Shown here: positions 25,399-34,796 of the stretch, in pieces
Numbering within the stretch: position 1 is the stretch's first letter
Layout of the letters: every line of letters starts with the position of its first letter
Assembly: GCA_958437935.1 (NCBI GenBank)
Contig: CAUBPS010000001.1
Location: 195,858 to 259,857 of the forward strand
Length of the DNA: 64,000 nucleotides
From: an uncultured Collinsella sp.
GTDB taxonomy: Bacteria; Actinomycetota; Coriobacteriia; Coriobacteriales; Coriobacteriaceae
Direction of reading: 5' to 3'
Notes under the pieces: generated by a model
What the model was told of the DNA's origin: nothing
Seen by the model: the letters and a program-made list of their open reading frames with translations, nothing else
Database searches by the model: none
Translations under genes and position numbers: made by a program

Positions 25399-26601
25399 TT
25401 ATCGATAGCTTTGCTTGAGGATTTCGACGACGTCGGGGTCGGTCAGCGTCACGGGGTCGTGGCTGAACAGGACGCCGTTGGTCGTCAGAGCGTTGTGCGC
25501 GATGGCCGGCAGCTCTTCGACCGTAATCCCCCACTCACTCATGGCGAGGTCGGCCACATGGCAAGCCTCCATCAGGCGCGTGAGCTCAATCACAAAATCG
25601 TGCGGATCATCCGCGGCGGCATTGCCCATCAGACGCGCCATGTCGATATAGCGCTCTGGTGCGGCACCGTGATCGATCATCCACATGTGATAGGCACGGG
25701 CGATCATAATGAGACCGGCGCCGTGCGGCAGGTCATGATGATGCGCGCTCATGCCATGTTCAAGACCATGCGAGCCCGTGGTGCCCGAGGCATCCATGGC
25801 ATAGCCGCCGAGCGTGTTGGCAAACGCAAGGCTCGAGCGCGCCTCCAGGTCATCGCCATTATTGATGCACGTAGGCAGCGCCGCGGCGGCTCGGCGGATG
25901 CCTTCGCGGCAAACCATGTCACCCATGGGCGTGTTGGTATTTGAGATGTAGCACTCAACGCAATGGAACAGAGCGTCGAATCCCTGATAGGCGGTCAGAC
26001 GCGCCGGGACGCTCACCATGAGCTCGGGATCAACGATCGAAAGTACCGGGAACAGGCGCGGATCGCCCAGGCGAAGCCTCTCGTCATTGTCCTCGCAGGA
26101 CAGGACACCGCCCGCATCGACCTCGGAGCCGGTACCCGCCGTGGTGGTTACGCAAACAAGCGGCAGCGGATCGTTGGGGATCGGCAGGCCGAGCGCAGTA
26201 CCGCCATTCACAAAATCCCAGATGTCACCAAGGCATTCGTTACCCTCGGCATCGGTATGCGGGTTGGCCGCCACCGCGCAGATGCCCTTGCTGCCGTCCA
26301 TGACCGAGCCGCCGCCGAGCGCCAGGACAAAGTCGCAGCCATGGGTGCGCGCCATCCAGCCACCCGCATTGACGGTCTCGCGCAGGGGATTGGGCTCAAT
26401 GCGATCGAACAGCTCATGCGCCACGCCGGCGCGTTCGAGCTCGGCCTCCACGCGTCTCAGGTATCCAAAGCGCTTGGCCGAGTTGCCGCCGGTCGTAACG
26501 ATGAGCGCTTTGGTGCCGGGCAGCTTCTGCGTGCCCAGCTCGCCCAACTTGCCCGCGCCAAACAGCACCTTGGTCGGTACGAAAAACGAATAACCGTTCA
26601 T
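25399..26601 (-). CDS. Iron-containing alcohol dehydrogenase
   Basis: A 400-residue group III dehydrogenase that reduces an aldehyde or ketone with NAD(P)H. N-terminal nucleotide-binding half: GGGSVMDGSKG (residues about 98-108) and TTTAGTGSE (about 153-161). Metal-binding C-terminal half: Asp and His ligands in GFDALFHCVE, GLEHGMSAHHHDLPHGAGL and nearby. Closest in style to BdhA/YqdH-type butanol or lactaldehyde dehydrogenases; the substrate is not deducible. The ATG follows AAGGAGATC. It is monocistronic, with the palindrome array at its 3' side. Confidence 0.93.
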   Translation of the reverse strand: MNGYSFFVPTKVLFGAGKLGELGTQKLPGTKALIVTTGGNSAKRFGYLRRVEAELERAGVAHELFDRIEPNPLRETVNAGGWMARTHGCDFVLALGGGSVMDGSKGICAVAANPHTDAEGNECLGDIWDFVNGGTALGLPIPNDPLPLVCVTTTAGTGSEVDAGGVLSCEDNDERLRLGDPRLFPVLSIVDPELMVSVPARLTAYQGFDALFHCVECYISNTNTPMGDMVCREGIRRAAAALPTCINNGDDLEARSSLAFANTLGGYAMDASGTTGSHGLEHGMSAHHHDLPHGAGLIMIARAYHMWMIDHGAAPERYIDMARLMGNAAADDPHDFVIELTRLMEACHVADLAMSEWGITVEELPAIAHNALTTNGVLFSHDPVTLTDPDVVEILKQSYR

Positions 26602-26704
26602 ACGCGATCTCCTTACTCATATATGTGTCGCGTTGCCGCCATTATAGCGACCGCCGCGAGCGGCCACGCCGTCCGCAAAACGCTATCTCAGCTGCAATAA
26701 GCGA

Positions 26705-26754
26705 CGTTTGCCCAGATAAAACCTGCCAAAATAAACCTGTCCCTTTTTGGTAGG
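26705..26754 (-). repeat. Dispersed hairpin repeat family A, copy 2
   Basis: Reverse-oriented copy of the repeat at 59-108 (CCTGCCAAAATAAACCTGTC core), in the gap between the divergent alcohol dehydrogenase and amino-acid transporter genes. Confidence 0.85.
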
Positions 26755-26797
26755 AAGAATAACCCATAAGGTAAGTATGTTTCTGAGTTATTTCGTG

Positions 26798-26827
26798 TTG
26801 ACCCATTTGAGCGCGATAGGGTATAAC
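26798..26827 (+). promoter_or_regulatory. Promoter of the amino-acid ABC transporter operon
   Basis: TTGACC (26798-26803), 18-bp spacer, TATAAC (26822-26827), 43 bp before the start codon of the binding-protein gene. Confidence 0.75.
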
Positions 26828-26870
26828 TCTACTCAACCGCTAGGGATTTTATTGAGAAAGGTGTTCTACC

Positions 26871-27866
26871 ATGAGCAAGAACCTCTCCCAGCAGGTCGTT
26901 CTCGACCGCCGCGGCTTTGTCGCCGCCACCTTCGCAACCGTCGCCGGCCTTGGTCTTGCCGGCTGCTCCGACACCAGCGCCGAGGCCGACAAGGGTTCCG
27001 CCGCCGGCTCCTCCAAGGGCTCCGAGGATACCGAGACTTCCACCACGCTCGACGCTAAGGCATTCGACAAGCTCGTCGACAACGGCCCCAAGGCCGATGA
27101 CGACGCCATCGCCGCCAGCACCTGGGCCACGGCCGTCAAGGACGCCGGCGTCTTTAAGATCGGTGGCGTTCAGACCTCTACGCTCTTCTCCCTCCTCAAC
27201 GAGAAAGACGGTCAGACCCGCGGCTTCGACGCCGGTATCGCACAGCTCCTGTCCAACTACATCCTGGGCGAGAACAAGGTCGAGATCACCCAGGTGACCT
27301 CGGACACGCGCGAGTCCGTCCTGCAGAACGGCCAGGTCGACGCTGTCTTTGCCACCTACACCATCACTGACGAGCGCAAGAAGCTCGTATCCTTTGCCGG
27401 TCCCTACTACTACACCCAGCAGGCCATCCTGGTGCTCGCCGATAACGACGACATTAAGAGCGTCGACGACCTGGCCGACAAGAACGTCGCCGTCCAGTCC
27501 GGCTCCAACGGCCCCGCCATCCTTGAGGAGTTCGCTCCCAAGGCCAGCCAGCAGGAGTTCAAGACCGACGAGGAGGCCCGCCAGGCACTCCAGCAGGGCC
27601 GCGTTGACGCCTACGTCATCGATAACAACATGCAGCAGAGCGCCCTGGTTCGCGAGCCCGGTAAGTACAAGATCGCCGGCAAGCCCTTCGGCAGCAAGGA
27701 GCCCTATGGCATCGGCCTGCCGCTCGATTCCGACGGCGTCGCCTTTGTCAACGACTTCCTTAAGAAGATCGAGGACGATGGCACCTGGACCGAGCTGTGG
27801 CAGATCTGCATTGGCGACCGCACGGGCGACACCAATGTCCCCGAGCTGCCCGAGATCGGCGCCTAG
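26871..27866 (+). CDS. Amino-acid ABC transporter substrate-binding lipoprotein
   Basis: A 331-residue family 3 solute-binding protein (glutamate/glutamine/aspartate type). The signal peptide has a twin-arginine motif (DRRGFVAATFATVAGLGLAGC) and ends in the lipobox LAGC, suggesting Tat export followed by Lgt lipidation. A Ser/Gly/Glu-rich linker follows (residues about 33-55). The mature domain has typical blocks GFDAGIAQLLSNYILG, VFATYTITDERKKLVSFAGPYYYTQQAILV and VAVQSGSNGP. It heads an operon with two permeases and an ATPase. A terminator-like hairpin directly after it probably raises its level relative to the membrane genes. Confidence 0.93.
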   Translation: MSKNLSQQVVLDRRGFVAATFATVAGLGLAGCSDTSAEADKGSAAGSSKGSEDTETSTTLDAKAFDKLVDNGPKADDDAIAASTWATAVKDAGVFKIGGVQTSTLFSLLNEKDGQTRGFDAGIAQLLSNYILGENKVEITQVTSDTRESVLQNGQVDAVFATYTITDERKKLVSFAGPYYYTQQAILVLADNDDIKSVDDLADKNVAVQSGSNGPAILEEFAPKASQQEFKTDEEARQALQQGRVDAYVIDNNMQQSALVREPGKYKIAGKPFGSKEPYGIGLPLDSDGVAFVNDFLKKIEDDGTWTELWQICIGDRTGDTNVPELPEIGA

Positions 27867-27954
27867 GCAACGAGCCTGGTAACGGCCGCAACGAAACCAT
27901 ATGGAAACGCACGATGCGCTTTATTGCGATAAACTGTTTCCTTACTAAGTTGTC

Positions 27955-27985
27955 GGGGCTTCCGTACACACGGGAGCCCCTTTCC
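27955..27985 (+). terminator. Intra-operon attenuating terminator
   Basis: GGGGCTTCCG and CGGGAGCCCC form a 10-bp stem (one wobble), 6-nt loop, then TTTCC. It lies between the binding-protein and permease genes and is probably leaky. Confidence 0.7.
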
Positions 27986-28004
27986 TTATCGGCGGGAGGT
28001 CCGC

Positions 28005-28664
28005 ATGAGTCTCTCCGAACTCTGGTCGCTCTATGGCCAGAACTATATCGACGCGCTGCTCGCAACCTGGGGCATGACGCTTGAGTCGTTTGCCATCGCC
28101 ATGGTGCTGGCCGTCGCCGTCACCGTGATGCGTGTGTCGCCGCTCAAGCCGCTGCGCGTCTTTGGCGACCTGTATGTCCAGGTCTTCCGTAACATCCCCG
28201 GCATCGCGCTGCTTATCATCGTCGTCTATGCGCTGCCGCCGCTCAAGGTCGTCCTGCCCTACCGCACCTGCGTTATCGTCGCCACGGTCCTTTTGGGCTC
28301 GGCCTTTGGTTCCGAAAACTTTATGAGCGGCATCAACACCGTCGGCGTCGGCCAGGTCGAAGCTGCACGTTCGCTCGGTATGAGCTTCAGCCGTATCCTC
28401 GCCAAGATCGTGATTCCGCAGGCGCTGCGCTCGAGCGTATTACCCATGACCAACCTCTTTATCGCCGTCATGCTTACCACCGCGCTCGGCAGTCAGGTAC
28501 CGCTTAAGCCGCAGGAGCTCACCGGTGTGGTCAGCTACATCAACACGCGCTCGCTCGGTGGCGTCGCTGCGTTCTTTATCTCGGCGCTCGGCTACCTGGG
28601 AACGGCCTTTGTGGTGAGCCACGTTGGCAACTACATCGATAAGAAGGTGAGGATCCTCCGATGA
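28005..28664 (+). CDS. Amino-acid ABC transporter permease 1
   Basis: A 219-residue HisM/GlnP-type inner-membrane permease with about five spans and the cytoplasmic EAA loop (QVEAARSLGMSFSRILAKIVIPQALR, residues about 118-143) that docks on the ATPase. The start ATG follows GGCGGGAGG. Its last four bases overlap the next permease gene (ATGA), implying translational coupling and a heterodimeric channel. Confidence 0.94.
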   Translation: MSLSELWSLYGQNYIDALLATWGMTLESFAIAMVLAVAVTVMRVSPLKPLRVFGDLYVQVFRNIPGIALLIIVVYALPPLKVVLPYRTCVIVATVLLGSAFGSENFMSGINTVGVGQVEAARSLGMSFSRILAKIVIPQALRSSVLPMTNLFIAVMLTTALGSQVPLKPQELTGVVSYINTRSLGGVAAFFISALGYLGTAFVVSHVGNYIDKKVRILR

Positions 28665-29494
28665 GCAAGCACCCCACCTCCGCGCTCACCATGCGCGATG
28701 CGCTCTACGAGGCTCCCGGCCCCAAGATGCGCGCCAAGATTCGCATCGGCACCGCCATCTCGCTTGTTGCCGTGGCCGCACTCGCCGTCCTTGTACTGCA
28801 GCGCTTTTATGTGACCGGTCAGCTTTCGGTCCACTACTGGTATTTCTTTACGCACCTCACCACCTGGAAGTTCTTACTTGCCGGCTTTGAAGGCACCGTT
28901 AAAGTCGCACTCACCGCTGGCGCCATCGCGCTGGTGCTGGGCTTAGCCCTTATGCTCGGCCGTACCAGCGACATTAAGCCGCTGCAGCTGGTCTGCCGCG
29001 TGCTCACCGATTTCTTCCGCGGCGTGCCGAGTCTGCTGTTCATCTACTTCTTCTTTTTGGTGCTGCCCCAGTACAAGATCGCGCTGCCGTCGTTTTGGAT
29101 GCTCACGCTTCCCGTCGCGCTCGCTGCAGCCGGCGTACTTGCCGAGATTTTCCGCGCCGGCGTCAACGCCGTACCGCGCGGGCAGGTCGAGGCGGCCCAG
29201 GCGCTCGGTCTCTCCAAGGCTAAAATCACCTTTAAAATCGTATTGCCGCAGGCTATTCGATTTATCATTCCGTCGTTGATTTCACAGCTCGTGGTCGTAG
29301 TCAAAGACACCACCGTCGCCTACGTGGTGAGCTACCCCGACCTCATGCAAAACGCCCGCGTGCTCATTACCAACTACGACGCTCTCGTGTCGGTCTACCT
29401 GGTAATCGCGGTCATCTATATCCTCATCAACGTCGCGATTAACAAGGCTGCTGTCTACGTTTCGCACAAGACCGGCGCGACCATCATCCGCTAA
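28661..29494 (+). CDS. Amino-acid ABC transporter permease 2
   Basis: A 277-residue HisM/GlnP-type permease, longer than its partner because of a cytoplasmic N-terminal extension of about 30 residues (SKHPTSALTMRDALYEAPGP). The EAA loop is QVEAAQALGLSKAKITFKIVLPQAIR, residues about 175-200. It starts inside the stop codon of permease 1. Both permeases and the following ATPase form the membrane complex for the lipoprotein at 26871. Confidence 0.94.
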   Translation: MSKHPTSALTMRDALYEAPGPKMRAKIRIGTAISLVAVAALAVLVLQRFYVTGQLSVHYWYFFTHLTTWKFLLAGFEGTVKVALTAGAIALVLGLALMLGRTSDIKPLQLVCRVLTDFFRGVPSLLFIYFFFLVLPQYKIALPSFWMLTLPVALAAAGVLAEIFRAGVNAVPRGQVEAAQALGLSKAKITFKIVLPQAIRFIIPSLISQLVVVVKDTTVAYVVSYPDLMQNARVLITNYDALVSVYLVIAVIYILINVAINKAAVYVSHKTGATIIR

Positions 29495-29530
29495 CGCTTT
29501 ACCATTTCGAGTCATAAGGAGCCGAGTACC

Positions 29531-30295
<765 letters not shown>

Positions 30296-30306
30296 CCAGC
30301 CACCCC

Positions 30307-30338
30307 GTGGGACAAATCCATTGAAAGTGTTGTCCCAC
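30307..30338 (+). terminator. Hairpin after the ABC ATPase gene
   Basis: Perfect 9-bp arms GTGGGACAA / TTGTCCCAC with a 14-nt loop. There is no T-run afterwards, so it may be an mRNA 3' stabiliser or a weak terminator before the C26 peptidase gene. Confidence 0.45.
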
Positions 30339-30382
30339 GTCTCTCATGCGCCCTGTCACCTTCAGATTCGAAAGCAGCACCT

Positions 30383-31192
30383 ATGATCGGAACTCGTACT
30401 TCATCGTCCTACACCCCGCACGTTGACGTCGCCCCCGCCGACCGCCCACTCATCCTCGTCGCGCCGCGCTGGGAAGAGGCGAAGCCGTTTTTGAGCGAAA
30501 CGCTCTCCCCCAACGAGGAGATCGCCAGCGTCTTTGTCGATGCCATCCTTGCCGCAGGCGGCCTGCCGCTGCAGATGTCCATCACCGAGGACATTGAGGT
30601 CATCCGCCATTACGTCGATATCGCCGACGGCATCGCCATTCCCGGCGGCCCCGACGTCAATCCCAAACGTTGGGGCGATGATCGACCCTACGACCCCACC
30701 CTCTGCTGCGAGATCCGCGATAGCTTTGAATTTAAGCTGGTCGGCGAGGTGCTCCGCGCCAAGAAGCCGCTCTTTACCACCTGCCGCGGCACGCAGTTGC
30801 TCAATGTCGCCACTGGCGGCACCCTGTGCATGGACGTGCCGAGCCTGGGCGCTCGCGAGGGCCGCACGCAGTGGCGCCATACCCACGTGCTCAACGACCC
30901 CGTGCATCCCGTCGAGGTCGTGCCGGGCTCGCTTCTGGAGCGCGCGGTTGGCGGGCACAGGCTGATCCAGACCAACTCGGCACACCACTGCTGCGTCGAC
31001 CGTCTGGGTAAAAGCACGCGCTTGGTCGCCAAGGCAACCGATGGCGTTCCCGAGTGCATCGAAGTCGAAGGCCAGCCGTTCTGCCTGGGCGTGCAATGGC
31101 ACCCTGAGTACACGTGGAAGACGCTCGAGACCGACTTTAACCTGTGGAAGTCGTTTGTCGAGGCAGCGGCAAAGGTTAAACAGGCCCGTTAG
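30383..31192 (+). CDS. C26-family gamma-glutamyl hydrolase (class I glutamine amidotransferase-like)
   Basis: A 269-residue PuuD-like protein. Catalytic triad: Cys in TTCRGTQLLNV (residue about 134) and His-Glu in GVQWHPEYTW (residues about 234-239). The oxyanion region GIAIPGGPDVNP is also present. Such enzymes cut gamma-glutamyl amides, e.g. gamma-glutamyl-GABA or folate polyglutamates; the substrate cannot be fixed here. It lies directly downstream of the amino-acid transporter, suggesting use of an imported gamma-glutamyl compound. The ribosome-binding site is weak (AAAGCAGC). It is followed by a strong bidirectional terminator. Confidence 0.9.
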   Translation: MIGTRTSSSYTPHVDVAPADRPLILVAPRWEEAKPFLSETLSPNEEIASVFVDAILAAGGLPLQMSITEDIEVIRHYVDIADGIAIPGGPDVNPKRWGDDRPYDPTLCCEIRDSFEFKLVGEVLRAKKPLFTTCRGTQLLNVATGGTLCMDVPSLGAREGRTQWRHTHVLNDPVHPVEVVPGSLLERAVGGHRLIQTNSAHHCCVDRLGKSTRLVAKATDGVPECIEVEGQPFCLGVQWHPEYTWKTLETDFNLWKSFVEAAAKVKQAR

Positions 31193-31207
31193 TTCACGGA
31201 CAGCACA

Positions 31208-31260
31208 ACACAAAAGGGCGCCCCGCCGGCCACATGGTCCGACGGGGCGCCCTTTTGTGT
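31208..31260. terminator. Bidirectional terminator between the C26 peptidase and Hpt genes
   Basis: ACACAAAAGGGCGCCCCG pairs with CGGGGCGCCCTTTTGTGT, giving an 18-bp stem with A/T flanks on both sides. It sits between convergent genes. Confidence 0.92.
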
Positions 31261-31301
31261 CTACATCAACGAACTTGGGGCAGTCCAAGGCTCGCAAGCT
31301 C

Positions 31302-31658
31302 TTACTCGGCCGCCTCGCGCAGGGCCGACATCGTAGCCGCATATTGCTGTTGCAGCGCATGCATTCTCTCGCGAGCGCCGTCAACGGCATCGGCGCCGCG
31401 CAGCGCTTCGGTCACCACGACCGCCGGCTCGTACAGATTATCGAATCCCAGGTTCTGGCTCACGCCCTTGAGCGTGTGCGCTGCCATAAACGCACCTTCG
31501 GCGTCTCCTGCCGCCATGGCGGCCTCCAGCTTGTCCATGCTCTCGTCATCCAAAAACTTGAGGGCAAAGCGGGCAAGCATTTCCTCGCCCATCAGCCGAG
31601 CGCACGCGTCATCATAATTAGCGCCGATCTTCTCATACGCCTCACGCATGGAAATCAT
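31302..31658 (-). CDS. Histidine phosphotransfer (Hpt) domain protein
   Basis: A 118-residue stand-alone Hpt protein with the phosphoacceptor motif AAHTLKGVSQNLGF (His near residue 60) in a four-helix bundle. By family knowledge it relays phosphate between response-regulator receiver domains. It lies 23 bp downstream of, and probably co-transcribed with, the GGDEF-like/REC/HD-GYP protein, whose receiver domain is its likely partner. The ATG follows AAGGAG with a 9-nt spacer. Confidence 0.9.
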   Translation of the reverse strand: MISMREAYEKIGANYDDACARLMGEEMLARFALKFLDDESMDKLEAAMAAGDAEGAFMAAHTLKGVSQNLGFDNLYEPAVVVTEALRGADAVDGARERMHALQQQYAATMSALREAAE

Positions 31659-31681
31659 GGATTAAAACTCCTTTGGTCAAA

Positions 31682-33562
31682 CTAAATCATGGGAAACGCG
31701 ACGACGTCGGCGGGGCGTGCCAACGTCTCGGCAATTTGGTCTTGCACCTCGAGCAGGCAGTCGAGCAGCAGCGGGTTAAACTCACCGCACTTGCCGTCCA
31801 GAATCATCTGAATCGCTTCCTGGTGCGGGATAGCGTCCTTGTACACGCGCACGCTCGTCAGCGCATCGTACACGTCAGCCACCGAAACCACCTGCGCGGC
31901 AATGGGAATTTCGTCGCCCTTAAGGCCATCGGGATAACCCTTGCCGTCCCAGCGCTCGTGATGCCAACGCGCAATCTGGTACGCATATTCCATAAGCGCA
32001 TTGCCGGCGTGATGGCTACCCAGCTCAAGCAGCATGTCGGCGCCGATCGTGGTATGCGTCTTCATAATCTCGAACTCCTCGGACGTAAGGCGTCCGGGCT
32101 TGTTGAGAATCGCATCGTCAATCGACATCTTGCCGATATCGTGCAGCGCCGAAGCCAAGGCGATCGTAGAGCGTTCCTCATTGTCGAGGGAGACCGTGCC
32201 GCTACGCTGGACCAGACAGCCAAGCAGCAGCTCGGTCAGCTTCTCGATGTTCGTAACGTGCCTGCCGCTCTCGCCGTTGCGAAGCTCCATGACGCCGGCC
32301 ATGATGTCGATGAGCATGCGACTGTTCTTGACGCGCTCGTTGTACTGCTGGGACAGCAGGCTCGTCAGGCGGCGCTGTTTGGCGTACAGGCGGATGGTGT
32401 TGCTTACGCGGCGGCGCACGATACGGGAGTCAAACGGGCGGTTGATATAGTCCGAGGCGCCCAGCTCGTACGCGCGCAGAACCATATCATCGGAATCTTC
32501 GCTCGAAATCATGATGACAGGCAGATTGTCGATACCCGTTCGGCGCGACAGATCGGCCAGCACCTCAAAGCCGCTTATGCCCGGCATGACGATATCGAGC
32601 AGCACGAGCGATAGTTCATCGCCATAGCGGTCGACCATGTCGAGCGCTATACGACCGTTATCGGCCTCGAGGATGCAATACTCGTCCTTGAGCATCTCGC
32701 TGAGAATGGCTCGGTTCATCTCGGAGTCATCGATAATAAGCACCAAGGGCTTTTCGCTTTGGAAGGCCTCGATGGAATCGGCATCGGTCACGACCGTACC
32801 GGCTTTTGCCTTAGCGCGGCTCAATAACTGGGCAGCGCGGCCAACGCCCTCATCGACCGTCTCGCCATGAATGCGAACGCCACCAACACATGCCGTCAAG
32901 CTCACGTACTCATGGCCCGGAATAATCGTGGAACGAACGGCATCGGACACCTGATGCAGGCGACGGGTGAAGTCATCGGAGGGAATATTGGGCATGACAA
33001 CCACAAACTTGTCGCAGCCATAGCGCACAAGCTCGTCAGTCGAACGAATTCCGCTGCGTATGGCTGTCGCCACAGCACCGAGCGCAAGGTCGCCGGCATG
33101 ACGGCCACATGTATCGTTGAAGACCCTAAAATCATCAAGGTCGATCATCGCAACGCCGGCATTCATGCGGGCGCTTCGGAGCTTTTCCTCGTAATATCGG
33201 CGATTGCGCACACTCGTCAGCACGTCGGTGTAGACAAGGTCCTCTTCTGCGGCCTCTTGCTCATCGATCGGACGCACCATCAGCAAGACGTGAGGCTCGC
33301 CCTCGACCTTCAGAGGGCGCAGACGGGCGCGGTATTCAATACCATCATTGAGCAGCTGCTCCGACACCTCACCCGAATCTGCCAAGGCCTCAAGACTCGA
33401 CTGACGCAGACAAGGGCAGCGATCGCCGGCGAGCAGGCAGTTAGGCTCACTCTTAATCTGATCGGCCGACAGCAAACGCACCACGGGGTAGGTCTTCGCG
33501 ACGCGGGCGACCTCGGCGGCAGCCTCCTCGTCGGTTAGATTGACCTCGTGATTATTGAGCAT
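31682..33562 (-). CDS. GGDEF-like / receiver / HD-GYP signalling protein
   Basis: A 626-residue protein. Residues 1-105 form a PAS-like N-terminal region. Residues about 110-260 are a GGDEF-type domain (YTDVLTSVRNRRYYEE, MIDLDDFRVFND) whose active site reads YGCDKF instead of GGDEF, so it is probably not a cyclase. Residues about 272-390 are a receiver domain (IIDDSEMNR, phosphoacceptor Asp in LLDIVMPG, ISSEDSDD). Residues about 400-600 are an HD-GYP phosphodiesterase (HDIGKM, HHERWDGKGYPDGLKG intact). It likely cleaves cyclic di-nucleotide when the receiver is phosphorylated, perhaps through the adjacent Hpt. The start ATG has only a weak AAAGGGCCC ribosome-binding site. Confidence 0.9.
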   Translation of the reverse strand: MLNNHEVNLTDEEAAAEVARVAKTYPVVRLLSADQIKSEPNCLLAGDRCPCLRQSSLEALADSGEVSEQLLNDGIEYRARLRPLKVEGEPHVLLMVRPIDEQEAAEEDLVYTDVLTSVRNRRYYEEKLRSARMNAGVAMIDLDDFRVFNDTCGRHAGDLALGAVATAIRSGIRSTDELVRYGCDKFVVVMPNIPSDDFTRRLHQVSDAVRSTIIPGHEYVSLTACVGGVRIHGETVDEGVGRAAQLLSRAKAKAGTVVTDADSIEAFQSEKPLVLIIDDSEMNRAILSEMLKDEYCILEADNGRIALDMVDRYGDELSLVLLDIVMPGISGFEVLADLSRRTGIDNLPVIMISSEDSDDMVLRAYELGASDYINRPFDSRIVRRRVSNTIRLYAKQRRLTSLLSQQYNERVKNSRMLIDIMAGVMELRNGESGRHVTNIEKLTELLLGCLVQRSGTVSLDNEERSTIALASALHDIGKMSIDDAILNKPGRLTSEEFEIMKTHTTIGADMLLELGSHHAGNALMEYAYQIARWHHERWDGKGYPDGLKGDEIPIAAQVVSVADVYDALTSVRVYKDAIPHQEAIQMILDGKCGEFNPLLLDCLLEVQDQIAETLARPADVVAFPMI

Positions 33563-33773
33563 ATGGGGCCCTTTCGATAGTTACGCACGGCAACGGTGCA
33601 TATCAATTGGTACAAGGGTAACATCTAACAGCTGAAGGCAAACGCGCGATTATCGTTACATTTTTATGACCTGGCAAACGGCGGTAATGGAGCCGCGGGT
33701 GCGCGGTTATGGGCGCATTCGTTAACAATGACGAAACGCCAACAGCCCTTCTCCCCGCAGGTCATCGAGTGTG

Positions 33774-34571
33774 CTAACGCTCCAAGACATCGCGAACGGC
33801 GTTTGCCGCCGTAACGGGGCGATCGCGCAAACCGTTATGCGCGCCCGGGATCGTCACAAGGGGGCAATCGAGATATTCGGCAGCCGCTCGCGTGCCAGCC
33901 TCGCGGGGCGTGCCAATCGAGAGCTCGCCCAGGAGCACGGCGGCCACCGTTTTTGACGCGCGAACGCTATCCCAATCGGGAACGCAGGTCATAGTAATCC
34001 CGTATTCGTTTGCCATGAAGCAACGACCATTGCGCAGGGCATGTTTGGCTTCCGCTTCGGTCGTCCCAGGAGCCTCGGGGTCCAAGTCGCCGAGGGCTCC
34101 CAAGAAAAGCCGGAGCGCCCTTGAAACCTTTCCAGCCGCAATCATATCGAGCAAAACCGGAGCTGCGCCCATGCCGACGCCTTCGGCCGACACAGCCGGC
34201 TCATGCAGAATCGCACGGGCGACGAGATGAGGTTCGGCGCGAAGAAGCTCCAGCGCTACCAACGTACCGGCGCTATGCGCAAGCACATTTGCCGGAGCGC
34301 CAACGTGTTCGATCACGGTCTGCAGGTCGGCGGCCTGAGCGGCAAGATCATAGCTGCCGTCTGCCGCATCGCTGCTGCCACCGCAGCCGCGGCGGTCGTA
34401 GGCAATTACGCGGTAGTTGCGGCTGAGCTCACAAGCGATGCCGTCGAAAAATGTGCCGTCGACACAAGCGCCGTGCACGCACACCAAGGCAGGAGCATCG
34501 GGCGACACGTCCGGGCCGGCATATTCGCGACAGGCAATCGTGGTGCCCGCATTCTCGACCGTAAAATCCAT
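33774..34571 (-). CDS. Alpha/beta-fold hydrolase
   Basis: A 265-residue single-domain hydrolase. Oxyanion segment VCVHGACVDGTFF (residues about 30-42), nucleophile elbow AHSAGT (Ser near residue 99), and a C-terminal catalytic His in IPGAHNGLRDRP. Overall layout matches the HsaD/haloperoxidase-like esterase group, substrate unknown. The ATG is preceded by GGGGGCACAAC. The 211-bp gap at 33563-33773 shows no gene or strong signal. Confidence 0.9.
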   Translation of the reverse strand: MDFTVENAGTTIACREYAGPDVSPDAPALVCVHGACVDGTFFDGIACELSRNYRVIAYDRRGCGGSSDAADGSYDLAAQAADLQTVIEHVGAPANVLAHSAGTLVALELLRAEPHLVARAILHEPAVSAEGVGMGAAPVLLDMIAAGKVSRALRLFLGALGDLDPEAPGTTEAEAKHALRNGRCFMANEYGITMTCVPDWDSVRASKTVAAVLLGELSIGTPREAGTRAAAEYLDCPLVTIPGAHNGLRDRPVTAANAVRDVLER

Positions 34572-34796
34572 GTTGTGCCCCCATTATCAATGCCCATCCA
34601 GTTGCACGTCAGTACGGCTGGATGGTCCTGCATTGCCTTACGACTTGTTAACAGATTAACTGTACCCGACCCGAGGCTTTTCATGGCATGGCATCATGAG
34701 CGACGTGAAAAAACGAAACTTGTAAAGCAAGAGCCCGCACCTTGCTTTGGAGCCGATGCTATGCTTAGGCACAATTGTCTTGAGGAGCATATGCCT

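Noticed and set aside
34203..34796. N-terminal extension of the radical SAM gene
   Set aside because: This part is antisense to the alpha/beta hydrolase; the ribosome-binding site and the family start place the gene start at 34797.
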